From assembly GCA_003260075.1 (NCBI GenBank), contig QLIY01000645.1, positions 2,981 through 66,980 on the forward strand: 64,000 bases of DNA, given 5' to 3'. Below the pieces are notes generated by a model, which ran no database searches, had not been told where the DNA came from, and saw only the letters and a list, made by a program, of their open reading frames with translations. Positions 11,901-34,834 of this stretch are shown piece after piece (the stretch's first letter is position 1; each line of letters begins with the position of its first letter). The position numbers were made by a program, and so were the translations under genes. This DNA comes from Phallusia mammillata (Eukaryota > Chordata > Ascidiacea > Phlebobranchia > Ascidiidae).

Positions 11901-14900
11901 ATGTCCCTCTCATAGTAGGCATGTTAATGTGCTATAATAAACCTTCGTTGTTTGTAGTTTTTAGAGACTGGCGATGCCTGCATGGGCAAAATATATATCT
12001 CTATTGATTATAACAACTTCATGTTGACTGGTTTTGAGTCAGAAGCATTTGCTTCTTTATTATTGTTCATGTTAATTTTTTTTATTTGCAGCGACAAGAA
12101 GACAGGAATGGTAGCACTGATATGTGAACTAATGGACATGAATATTTATGAATTGATCAGAGGTAAGCAAACCAAACAACACTATTTACCACCAAGACAT
12201 TTCCAAAGCATGAAAACAACCAAAAAACAAATTGTGTGCATGTCGGGTTATGATTTATAAGCTAAACAATTTACTCTGTAAATTATTTATGTTTCTGTCA
12301 CATATTTAAATGCCATGTTTAGTTTTGAAAGGACTTTCCATTGTGAACATTTCATGGCATAAAATATTAATTGCCACTTTTGGAAACAAAGAAAAAAACT
12401 GATTTACCAAACTACAAAATTAAAAGATAAAATACTGAGAATATAACACATTATGAACATGAATACAAAACATTTACTTGGGGACTGATTAGAATTTGAA
12501 GCATTTTTAATTGGTCTTGAAGACGCCTAATCGTAGAAAATTTAACTATGCAGACATCGCCCAAACAAGCAACAACTCTTGAATAACATATGATTGTAAA
12601 TTAACTATTTTTTTTAAATCTATAGAACCTTTATTGAGGAAAATATTTTTTATGCACAGCCACCAACATACATCTATACATGCTTTGTGTATGAAATATC
12701 GCAAACATATCCTTGTGGAAGTTGTGTTGTTGAAGCCAAAACAGGTTAAATGTTCTCCAAGTATTGTTTTCCATTAATATGCGTGCAAAGGCATATTGTT
12801 ATGACAGAGTTTTTATAAAGTAACCCCCAGATCTTAAACTAAAGGACATGACTGGTTTGATCTTTGTCAGACATCAGCACTGCTCTAAACCTTTCAGTCC
12901 ATTGTTCCCATTATTTTACGACAATTGTTTCATTGTGTTCTGGAACCCGCCTTTATCATGCTTGGAGTAACCAGACACTTCCATTCTAAAGCATTGTCTC
13001 TGGCCAGCCCTGCTCTGCTGCTTTAACACCTTATTTCGTGTCAAAGCAAAACTGGATTTTCTATGAGATACATCTAAGTAGTAAAATGAACAAATTTATA
13101 ACACTTAGTATAAGATATGTAAGTATGTATAGCATAGTGCAAAAAGCTGGTTTTAAACCTAAAACAATTGAAATCAGACCGTGTCACATTTCTAAAATCA
13201 AATTAACCCACATTTTGCAAAATTTCCTGGTTGTTTGCTTTACAATTCCAGATGTAACTTAACTAATACAAGTTTTGTTGTTATTTCAAGGTCGCAGACA
13301 TTACGTTCCAGAACCCAAAGTGAAAAACTACATGTACCAACTTCTTAAGTCATTAGATCACATGCACAGGTTGGTATAACGTTGTCAACCATGCCTAGCA
13401 ACTACAGACAAACTAGATTTGCCTGGGCATACTTACAAGCTCCCTGAGTATATTGTGGGCCACCATGAGCAACATTACGTGTGAACGCTGTGGCCACACA
13501 CTAGTTAATACAGCATAGATTTTCATCTTTGTATTGCACAACATAAGCAGGCAAGGCCTTTCCAGACGAAAACTCTTGTTTTTTTAAAATTTAAGCAGCT
13601 GTCAACATTAAATTTTTTTGACAAATATAAATATTTTCTTGATAAGATTTTCACCTTCTTACTTTAACTTGTTTAGGTGTGGAATATTTCATCGCGATGT
13701 CAAACCTGAAAACATACTCATCAAAGTAAGTTGGAACCAAAAATTTTCTTTTAATGGGTGTGTTGTGGTTACTTTATGTGTATCATGTGAACTTATTGTG
13801 ACATTTCAGAACACTGAGAGGATTGTTGCACAGTTACTATTTGGTCCACAGAATCATTAACACAAATAAAAATACTAACTGGTGTCTAGAACTGATTATA
13901 GTCAGTTTGCAAAACATGGTATATATACGACCTGTTTTTTAGGACGATGTTTTAAAGTTGGCCGACTTTGGGTCATGTCGAAGTGTGTACAGCAAACCTC
14001 CCTATACAGAATACATCAGCACCCGATGGTACCGCGCACCAGAGTGTTTATTAACAGATGGGTACTACTCGTACCGCATGGACCTCTGGAGTGTCGGCTG
14101 TGTTTTCTTTGAAGTCATGAGGTAAACAAGATTTCTAGTAGATTTCTGAATTGCGTGTGAGTTTTTCAACACATTTGTATGTTAAATAGAGCAAAACCAC
14201 ACTTACATTTTCTTGTAAAACAAACAAATATTTATTGAACTTGGTAATGAAATAAAATTAGGAAGCTCGAACTAACCTGCCTTCAAACATTTGAATACAT
14301 GTGGATAGTATCAAGCTTGTCATAAAAAATAAAACAGTTTGTTCCATCTGGGTGAGTTTTTGTTGCATTAAAATCACAATCTTGTTTTTTAATATTTCCA
14401 GCCTTCACCCATTGTTCCCGGGGTCAAACGAGGTCGATCAGATTGCAAAAATTCACGATGTCCTCGGCACACCAGATGCTTCAGTCCTGAACAAGATGAA
14501 ACAGTAAGTTTCACAATTAAATCAAATATCTTGTGTAAACTATTGTATTTCAAGGTCTGTTTTGTGAAACTAGGCAATATTGTAACACCAATAAAGCAGT
14601 TAAAAGGGCAGCAAATCTCTTAGTGTAGGATTTTTTTCCACATCTGTTTGTCGTTTGATTTTTTAACCTAAAGTGTGCTGCCATTATCAAAAGTGGCATT
14701 TGTATCTTTAACACTGTGTTAAACAGTTTTTACATTTTTATGTATTATAGGCGATCAGTGCTTTTTTGGAAGTAAATATTATGGTCATATCTGCCAATGA
14801 AAAAATCTTTCAACTTAAAAATAAAACTAAGACAGCTAACAGATATTTTTAAACTATTTAACTGCTTACTGTTATATGAAATTGTCTGATATAATTTGCC

Positions 14901-17900
14901 AACAATGTTAGAACAATGTACATTTTTACAGTCGGAATCGAGGCATCAACTTTGATTTTCCAACGAAAAAAGGAACAGGGATTGAAAAGTTGCTTCCACA
15001 TGCCTCACAACAATGCATCGAGCTTATATACAAGATGTGTACTTATGATCCTGATGAAAGAATTACTGCAAAACAAGCATTAAGGCATCCATACTTTAGA
15101 GACCTTAGGTAGGAGAGATAGTTTGTTTCATGTTTATCCTTAGCTTGGCAAAATAATCTCCTTAAGGATGGGCCAAAACTGCAAATGTTCTGTTTGGCCA
15201 AACACCCAGCATATCATGTTAATGCTTGGCTGATCAGGCTCTGTGCATTGTGACATGACAAACATTCCCAATTTCAGGCTAGTTTTGTAACTTTCCAAAT
15301 GGACTTACGTCACCAGAGGTGTATTAAGCTGTACCAGTCCCAGAAGTCTGCGTTTTCCACCATGTAGCGCATTTAAAATCATTTTTGTTCTTGGATATTA
15401 TTTTGGACACTAGTTTCATTTGTTAGAGCAACACGAATATGCAAATTTAATGCTCGGGTCAGTTTGTGCAACTGCTCAATACCAAGCTTTAAAATTGGTG
15501 ATGCTTGATACCGAGTACCCGGGTTCTTGGTCGGCCCATGGTGTATATCATGATTCTAAATAGCTTGCAAAGTCAAAATTTTACCTGTATGTTGGTTTAA
15601 ACTTAATTGTGTTTTGTTGCACTGATGTCTTGTTGCCCTAGTCAGGCAGATTTGACAGTTAACAGATACTTTGCAATGTTTATGGTTGGAAAACATGAAT
15701 TATAACCAGGACTGGGTTAAACGTTTGATCACAGCATTTTTCTGGGATTGGTTTAATTCAGTACAAAAAAACTCCCTTTACTTTGAACCAGAAGTTAACT
15801 TTATTGCAACCAATAGTCCCTAAACGTCCACTGTGGAATAGACTTTTGAAACCTTTTAGCCGACATTATGAAAATAATCCAAACAAATCATGCCCACTAC
15901 ATCTTATGTCCCAAGTGAATCATGTCTCTACTTGCCAACACTAGAAGTGTCTGTCTTCAAGGGAAGTTCCCTACTTTACCATTTCAACTGAGGAATCGAA
16001 TTTGTCGTTTTATTGACAGCATGAATCCTCTTATTTGCGCAGCCAATAATTTTTGTGTTGGGCTTTGCAGACATCAGAAATCTAATCCAGTTAATAATAT
16101 GTTGAGTATAGGAAATGTTTACACAGGTTTTGGGAGATTATTATACCCTTCTATATATATATGAAGGATCTTTCTGTAAAACATTCAGTTTAGGACACGA
16201 TCTGTCGAATACCTTTGAGACAGTTTTATATGTTTAAAATTGAAAAGACAAATCTTCAGTTTGAAGCAACTTAGCATTTAAAAGCATTATAAAGGCAGTG
16301 TTTAAGTAAATCTATACAAAAAGTGCAAAGGCATTTTTCTATCTGTTAATTTCCGATTGCTGTTGAGACTTCAAGTAATATACAGTGAAAAAAATGAGAT
16401 TTTATAACTTTCTGTTAACACAATAAAGTGTGAGCATGTAAAGTGTGTAAAAAAACTTATGTGTTTGCATTGATTATTTCAAAAGTAACGTACTTGTAAA
16501 ATAACTCAACTCATACTTAGCATTTAGCAATCTCTCATTTATGCAGTTTTAGTAAGGTGGCTACACTAGTCCATACTGCCAATTTCTTGTCACCAGCTGC
16601 ACTGATGAGACTTTATAGGTCAAAATAGTGTGCACTGTCTGCAGCTTATCTGTTATGTATTGGCTCAAAGGCTTTTATTTTGCAGTTTCAACTTGCAAAT
16701 CATTGTTTAGATATCAGAAAATACTCTTTCCTAGGCATTTTGGAAAGATAGTATTGTAAACATAATGAATAAGGTAGAACATCACATGACAACAATCACA
16801 ATACCTCAGGATGCAGAAGCATTTAACCAGTAAGGAATCCTTCCAACAGCTAACATCGTTAATCTTGTTCATATAATATCAAAAAACTTCGGTGAATCAA
16901 ATTCCTTTTTCCATTGGTGATAAAGATGCTTGAATAAATTGGTTGGTTGCGTTGAAATGTACCTACAAGTTATTGGGATAGAATATGGGTTTAATTGAAA
17001 ATAAAAAATATTCTCAGCACAACACACTGAAATATTCTCAGCACGTCAAAAAACTTAGCAGTCTGCATTGAAGAAATATTATCACCGGTTGTAAATCAAA
17101 TTGTTTTTTTCGGCGCTAAAAAACATGATGCATACTTTTTCTATGTGCTACTCTTTGGGATTACTTTTGTGTGTTTTCAAGGCAACAGTTTCTATATCAT
17201 GAAAATAAAACAAACAATATACATTAAAAGAAACTTGTTTTGCCTTGTCAACGAACCATAAAATTTTTATGTTACAGAGACGCGGACAAACGTGCGCAGG
17301 AAGCCCATCAGATGTCGCGCTTTGAATCGGGATCCCAGAAAGCAGGACCGGCATCAAATGCAGGCGACGTGCCTTTGTGGAAACAAAACCAAATACAGAA
17401 GAAACGGGTAAATTGAACAGCAATTTCATTTTATGCCGTTGGAACAATTTCGCTTAATTTACTTTTCTTAAAAACTCAAGCGACGAGACGAGACGGGATT
17501 AGAACCCGCAACCTTGTTCACATCGTTTGTCTCTTAAAAAAGAACTAAGATTAACATTGATTGATTTGAGATCAGCACCTATGTGTGCAGAATGTAACTT
17601 ACAATAACTTTGAGTATGTTGTATAACCGCCCATGCCTAGTGGTGGGATTCAGCCGATTCGCACCGTTTCTATAGAACCGTCTCACGAAATTTTATGAGG
17701 TCAGTGAACCGGTTAGCATTACTGGTTACTGTCAAAAGACGTTTTGTAACAGAACCGGCTGAAAAATATGACTTTTGTGAAAAAAAACGTCTAACATAAA
17801 AATTTAACCCCATCACGGCCCATGCCATGTTACAGCATTTATTGTAAGATAGAGAGGCAAGCACATGGTGCAAATATGTAACAGTATCACACAGTTCAAG

Positions 17901-19875
17901 AATTTATGAATAAGACGAGCACAACAAGGGTCAGACATAGAACAGCCACTAATAAAAGTTAGATCAGTTAACATGTTAAAGGTCTACATCAGGCGGCAGG
18001 TGCTGCTGTGGTTAACAAAGTATAGCAAAAGTTTTCCCGCAGGACAACAGTGGTAAAGTGAGAGAAAAACAACCTGAAGAAATTTGGCAGCAGAGAAAAA
18101 AGGAAAGCGAAGTTATCCACGACAACAAAAGAGTTCGATTTCTACAAAAGTCCAAAACCCCTCAAGTTTCCCTGTGTGGGGCTGTTGAGGGGGCGTTTGA
18201 CTCAGACCAGGATTTACCCAAGAAGGGGATGTTAAAACCCCAAGGAAAGGCAGAAACTGGCGTTAAAAGTCAGGTTACTAAAGCTGTGAAAAAAGATAAA
18301 CTCAAAAAACCTGTTCAACCCCTCAACGGCAGATCGAGAAAAGGAATTGCAATGCTGAGCCTCAATCAGGTAGCCAAGATTATTTTAAAGCGTTTCTCTA
18401 AATATCCCTGTTCTCTAATGGATTGGCATGCTTGGGAATATTATGTAGTTAAATTAAATTCAAGTTTGGTGTAGATTGTAAGTGTGTCTCTTAGAAATTC
18501 TATGTAAGGTTTTTGACGATCATTTTCTCATAACAAGACCCGTATTGCGTCTGCAAACAACATGCTGCTTCGAAAAAAAATCTGTGATGAAATCTATTCT
18601 TTTGTTAAGTCAATTTTGAGCAAATATAAATATGGCACCATTTCTTAAAAAACTAGCTTCACTTTGGAAACGAATGGACATACTGTTTTGTGAATGAAAT
18701 TAAGTTAGAAATGCCAGTATGGGATAATGGGATTGTCTTAGCGAATCCATCTTACCATCAGCAATCCTCGGTTAACACGAAATCAAACGAACCATATATA
18801 TTATGGTGTAGCTGCAGCGCGTTCACCCATTATCCACCAACTGCTCCCACTGTTTTGCGCTCCATAACATTTCAACGTTGCGCAGCTAATTGCGGCTTGG
18901 TGATTGTTTTAGTGCAGTGGTTCCCAATCAGGGGGGAATTTTGTAATTTGTAGGGGGGACATGGTGTCACAATAATCATCTCTTATTGTATTAATCTCTA
19001 TAGCAAACTAAATTTGTAGGGGGGAATTAGATTTGAATATCGATTAAAAGTGTGTACAGGACAAAAAAGGTTGGGAACCACTGTTTTAGTGCAATTGTGT
19101 CGCTATATGTTCTTTCACCAAGCAAAATAAACTCAACCTCTTACATCTTAACAAATCAATGTTATTTTCCAGCGGAGACAGCGCCGCTTAGTGGAGCAGC
19201 ATCACAATCACCAACAAGCACTAGGTGGCATCACCGGACACGGAAACGCCTTACCTCAGCTTGTCCCGGTTAACGGGACTTCTATCCATGGAGCATCCAA
19301 CTTCGGAGGCGCAGGAGCGGGTGGAAAACCGATCTTCGCCTCCACAACGCTCCCGAAAGTCCACCTTCCTCATCACCATCATCAGAGCACGACATCTACC
19401 CTTCTTCCCGGGATACTGAAGACCAACATGATGCAACCGAAAGCATTCAACAAAACCAAACTCAAGGTAGATATTATTTGTGTTAAATCTGCCAGCATTG
19501 TGCAACAGTGTTTTAGGTCGACTATTAGGCACAAGCCCTACTAAAAGGAAAATAGTTTGTACTTAGTCTACACAAGCATTGTGAACATACACACTGTTTT
19601 TATAGATACCCTGGTTAATGTTATCGATAAAACGAAGTGTTACATGCTCCAAATTTGTTAAAGCTAATTTATACATCTTCGTATAAGTTACTTCTCCTCA
19701 TTTTCTATCAGGTTATGACATAACAGCTCTTTATAAACAGCTATTGTGACGACACCCTTGCTGCTTTGTGTCATTATGACGTCACACTTGTTTTTAGCCG
19801 ACCGATCCGCCGACGAAGACAATGTACGGCCACTACCAACTGCCATCCATCAACCGGCACATCTACCACAATTAG
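8978..19875 (+). CDS. MOK: MOK/RAGE-type Ser/Thr protein kinase (MAK/ICK/MOK family)
   Basis: Exons by splice sites and phase: 8978-9041 (first exon uncertain; ATG at 8978 or 8996), 9538-9652, 9937-10026, 12092-12162, 13291-13369, 13677-13725, 13943-14121, 14402-14503, 14932-15108, 17278-17407, 18043-18369, 19173-19466, 19798-19875. All join in frame to a TAG, about 584 residues. Visible motifs: Gly-loop GEGTFSEV, catalytic Lys in [22 protein letters not shown] and the activation-loop TEY in [29 protein letters not shown] is close to vertebrate MOK, and the end (DPPTK..LPSINR) resembles the vertebrate MOK C-terminus. The linker after the kinase domain is basic and Gly/His-rich, longer than in vertebrates. 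MOK relatives act at cilia; that role here is inference. Introns hold a Penelope-like fragment and hAT elements. Confidence 0.9.
10188..10433. mobile_element. Non-autonomous hAT element with Ac-like TAGGGATG ends
   Basis: The ends are TAGGGATG..CATCCCTA, like the Ac/Ds subgroup of hAT. They are flanked by CCATACAG (10180-10187) and CTATACAG (10434-10441), an 8-bp duplication with one mismatch. A more decayed relative spans about 15166-15540 in a later intron of the same gene and shares the segments near GATAC..GAGTAC..CGGGTTC. Confidence 0.75.
10720..11520 (+). mobile_element. Penelope-like retroelement fragment with GIY-YIG endonuclease end
   Basis: An open frame at about 10801-11145 reads C-x6-C, then [11 protein letters not shown], an Arg and KEHERD. 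This is the pattern of the GIY-YIG endonuclease at the C-terminus of Penelope-like elements. It continues about 75 residues to a TGA. The reverse transcriptase part is absent, so this is a 5'-truncated copy. Upstream (10780-10830) lies a segment that on the minus strand reads TATGGGACATCGAAAC, shared with the repeat at 45940-45994 and 52517-52571. Downstream, AAGAAGCCC..GGGTGAAACGTTAGC (about 11464-11500) resembles the ends of such elements. Confidence 0.75.
15166..15540. repeat. Decayed copy of the TAGGGATG hAT repeat
   Basis: Segments parallel the element at 10188-10433: a GGATGGG start, CAAATGTTCTGTTTGG, CACTAGTTTC.TTTGTTAG, a TTTAATG.T.GGGTCAG block and GATACCGAGTACCCGGGTTC. The ends are too eroded to assign a target duplication. 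It is intronic in the MOK-like gene. Confidence 0.55.
17638..17818. mobile_element. hAT MITE, family CAGTGGTGGGATTCAGCC, copy 1
   Basis: The left end is TAGTGGTGGGATTCAGCC and the right end is decayed. The flanks CCCATGCC at 17630-17637 and 17819-17826 are an exact 8-bp target duplication. Internal blocks (CCGGTTAGCATTACTGGTTACTG, shortened here, and AAATATGACTTTTGTG) are shared with copies at 52227, 53194 and 59914. The element is 181 bp and non-coding. Confidence 0.85.
18915..19083. mobile_element. hAT element inserted in a host repeat at TTTTAGTG
   Basis: The ends are CAGTGGTTCCCAATC and GGTTGGGAACCACTG, with an exact duplication TTTTAGTG at 18907-18914 and 19084-19091. The surrounding host repeat (about 18860-19130) is shared with 46440-46860. 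There a different hAT element occupies the same site with the same duplication. Confidence 0.88.
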
Positions 19876-20045
19876 CGCCATCGTGACGTCACAAAGCGCC
19901 ACTGTGACGTCACACTTCACAGCACCGGCCGTGACGTCATCGTTTCACGTCACAGTAACACGTTTATTGTGTTTTATTGTGAATCTACAACACTGCGACG
20001 GATCAAAGCTCCCACACCATATAAGGTAGAAGGGGGCGAGACGCC

Positions 20046-20051
20046 AATAAA
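20046..20051 (+). terminator. Poly(A) signal AATAAA of the MOK-like gene
   Basis: AATAAA lies 171 bp after the TAG at 19875, followed by a T/G-rich stretch (20080-20110). The 3' UTR between holds three TGACGTCA palindromes (19884, 19905 and 19932). Confidence 0.6.
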
Positions 20052-21742
20052 ACGTCACTGTGCAAAAGAATTATCCGTTTTTCATTGTCTTTTTGTGTTT
20101 GTTCTTTTTTAATCTAAATGGACGTCGGGTTGACTAAAACTTTAAACTTTCTTTTTTATATTTTTTTCCGCTGTCCTATTGGCTTCGACTTTTTTACGCT
20201 TGTTTGCTATAAACTCGATAACAAAGCAACATAACTGTTCCTTCAGCTTTGCAACAGCGCCACCTAGCGTCGATCGGCGTAACATGTATGAAAAGCACTC
20301 GGTTAAATTATTAAGTGATTGTTATAAGTTACAATGACTCTCGAATTATCTTGTCACAACAACGCTCAATTGATTTTATGACAACACAATGCCTATTCTC
20401 TTCCACTTGACAAGTGTTATAATTCTGTGGTTCGTTCTTTCCTGTCCAAAGTCGATTAGTTAATTCTCTTCAGACATTGTTCTGTCACAATTCAGGATTT
20501 ATTGTGACCTCATAATCACTTTGACTACGTGACACTTTTGATCGCTTGGTGAGAGATACTTCTTTGTCATTGTTCTGTCACAAACTGTTTATTGTTAAAT
20601 TAACTATAACTATTATTGTTTTAAAGTTTATTTATAAATGAGCGTTTGTTGATTGTCAAATTTGCTGAGCACTAATTGTCATAATTCGAAACCGGAATTC
20701 AACACGGTTTGTCCACTTTTGTTACGTCACGCATGACATTCGAATTGTCGGTTCATCAATCAAAGCCCGGTTCTAGAATCTTTCGCTAAAACAACTTCAC
20801 CGCAGCGTCCAAGCTTTCGCGTCCGTTGCCAATAACAACAGCCGAGTGCTCCGACGACCAGCTATGTGTCGTCACAATCATGTCGAGTGTTATCGATTGT
20901 GTCGTCACAGAAGATGAGAGGACGCTCGGTTGTTTCTGTTCAGGATTATTGGTTTTAGCGTCGTCGTGTGAAATTGAAACTACAATCACAACCTGAGCTC
21001 GCAAATCTTCAACTTTTCAAGTTCCAGCCTGACAAAACTTTTGCACATTCTACCTGCTGTGAAAGTGCTAGGCCTTTTATACCCGTGCGACGTTGATTAA
21101 CTTCTGTTTGTGGTGCTCGGCCGGCATCGTAGCTATCTATATCATTATTGTTGTTTACATTTTTCATTTCTCGATAAAAAAAGTTTTACAAAGGCACAAC
21201 CCGTCTCCATCTACAGAAAGACTCATTAGACAGCTCCACATCTCCACCAAGTGGCAACAATTTGTGAATCTCGCACGTCGTTAGGGGGCGCAAACACCAC
21301 CTATGTAGTTTGTTTTTGTGCTTTTTTATTCGAGTCCAAATGGCGTTGTGCAGCAAACAGTGGTAACTAGTGGTAATATGCGGTAAATTTCACTTGAAAT
21401 TCGGGACAATTGCGAACTTTAAACGAAGAGCGACTTTTCGACAATCGCGAATTCGGGTTGAAATATAGAGTTGTTATATTTACCACGCATACGCAGGGTT
21501 TAGTAAAACGTCTTGTTTGCTACATAATGATGCAGAATGTGGTAAACATAAAAAGAAAAACGCGCGACGCTGAAGCACCGGATAAACCAATCCACTGTGT
21601 ACCTGACACGCTCCGGATTAGAACAAACATAAATAAAAACAGAAGCGAAATAGTGGAACAAGATGATTGTTTGCACACTTATCCTCCGACAGACATTCCG
21701 TTATGACGTCACAGTGGCCAGTGTCGCAATTAATCGATTTTG
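20052..21742. other. Convergent intergenic region between MOK and SIK
   Basis: This stretch lies between the ends of two convergent genes. A minus-strand AATAAA at 21325-21330 could serve SIK. A plus-strand frame (about 21070-21284, open after a possible TAG acceptor) encodes a hydrophobic stretch and a basic tail but has no ATG. I see no other gene here. Confidence 0.5.
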
Positions 21743-33265
<11,523 letters not shown>

Positions 33266-34834
33266 AGTAACCGTCTTTCGGTGGATGAGCGCGGGGTTAT
33301 TTACAATAGAATTGTTAAAACACACGGCTATGTCACGTGGTACGTCTACACGTCATCTGGAACGGCAAAGGTAGTTTGTTACGTAACAATAGGGCAATTT
33401 TGGAATGTGCACATGTGATTTTTTTGCGTCCAGACGCATTTCGTGGCGTCAATCACTTAATGACGTCAGAATGGTCTTTATGAATCACCGTTGTGCCACT
33501 TGACTCGTTACACAACAGCAGGATTGTGACGAAACAGCAGTGAGCTGGCATGAATAAACGAGTTCAATGGGTTTCAAGTGAAAGTAGGCTGTTTGTGACG
33601 TCAGAAACCTAATAGTCGCGCGGATGGCGAAAACGTAAAACAGAATCCAACTAAACGATAAAAATGTTGGGAAAATGTTTAGACAGCTTTCACAAAAAAG
33701 TCAAGTAAATATACTCGCATAAAACATACCGTTAAGGTTACAACAGTTTATTTTGACATTGACCAAGACCTGATTAAATTTCTGAAGCTCTTCACTGTTA
33801 TTAAACAAAACACCAATTATTTTTTGGTGAAATTTAAACTGAAGGAACCAACAAACAAATTAACTAACATCTGCGATTTTATACTGACGATGACAATAGC
33901 GATTATTTCCAAGATTTACAACAAACTCTCTCCAGTTTCATCAAAAAAACTCTCCAGTTTCATCAAAAAAACACAAACTCAAAATCCTGCTGACATTTAG
34001 AATTTTGGCTGGATTTAAAAATCGTTATTTCTATGACGTCATAGTGAGTCATTGATTTGCACAACAATCGATTTTTACGCATGACTGCATATGGCCCCAA
34101 TGGTATTGGATTTGTGAATTCCAAAACCCGGTTTAGTCAGAAAATCGGATCTGGTATAGATAGGCTGTTCCCGTGTGTTACGTAACAATGAGTGCAACAA
34201 TTGTTAGGAACGTTTGATCAGAAAATGTTTGTCACAAAAATCGTTGCGTTTTGGGACAAATTTTTCCACTGCTGACAAAAACAGGCAACTTATAAGAACA
34301 ACAAAAACAGGAGTGTTGCCTGTTTACCTCCCCCTCTCACAGCGCACAAACCCACCACGACTCACGCGTCAATTCACGTCACAAACAAGTCGCTGTGACG
34401 TCATAAAGCGAGCAGTTTGTGTCTCAACAGTCAGCGCTCTGCAGCTGAGAGGGTTAAAGAGTTCTGATACCACCGCCAGATTTATGCAACTCGTTTTGCG
34501 CCTAATGTTTCAGCGATTATAAGTTTATGACACTATGCATTGCGACGCTTGAGTAGACATTAGTTCTTACACTTTGTGACGTTAACAATAAGCGATCGTA
34601 ACATTATCATTAATGTCAATGGTTCAACTGGATAAATTTCCGAAATTAAAGCAGACACAAAACTTTCTCTGACATTCATGTTTGTTACGTCATAAAGAAC
34701 ATTCGTTAACTGCATTTTTCAACGGTCTTGGATAATATTAAAAACGCGTTTTTCTAAAAAGTTTATGTTTGTTAAACAACAACAGCACCCATTGTGACAT
34801 ATTGTAACGTCATAGTCACATCAATGTGACGTCA
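33266..34834 (-). promoter_or_regulatory. Upstream region of SIK with five perfect CRE palindromes
   Basis: TGACGTCA occurs at 33461-33468, 33596-33603, 34034-34041, 34396-34403 and 34827-34834, within 1.6 kb of the SIK start codon. Further near-CRE forms (TGACGTAAC, TTACGTCA) lie among them. TGACGTCA binds CREB/ATF proteins, and vertebrate SIK1 is a known CREB target. However, the palindrome is common across this window, so promoter function is only suggested. No transcription start or 5' untranslated exon could be located. Confidence 0.4.

Noticed and set aside
18370-18474. Read-through of the kinase exon to a stop at 18474
   Set aside because: A donor CAG|GTAGCC at 18370 and a phase-matching next exon at 19173 with the MOK-like C-terminus make the read-through intronic. 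A short isoform remains possible.
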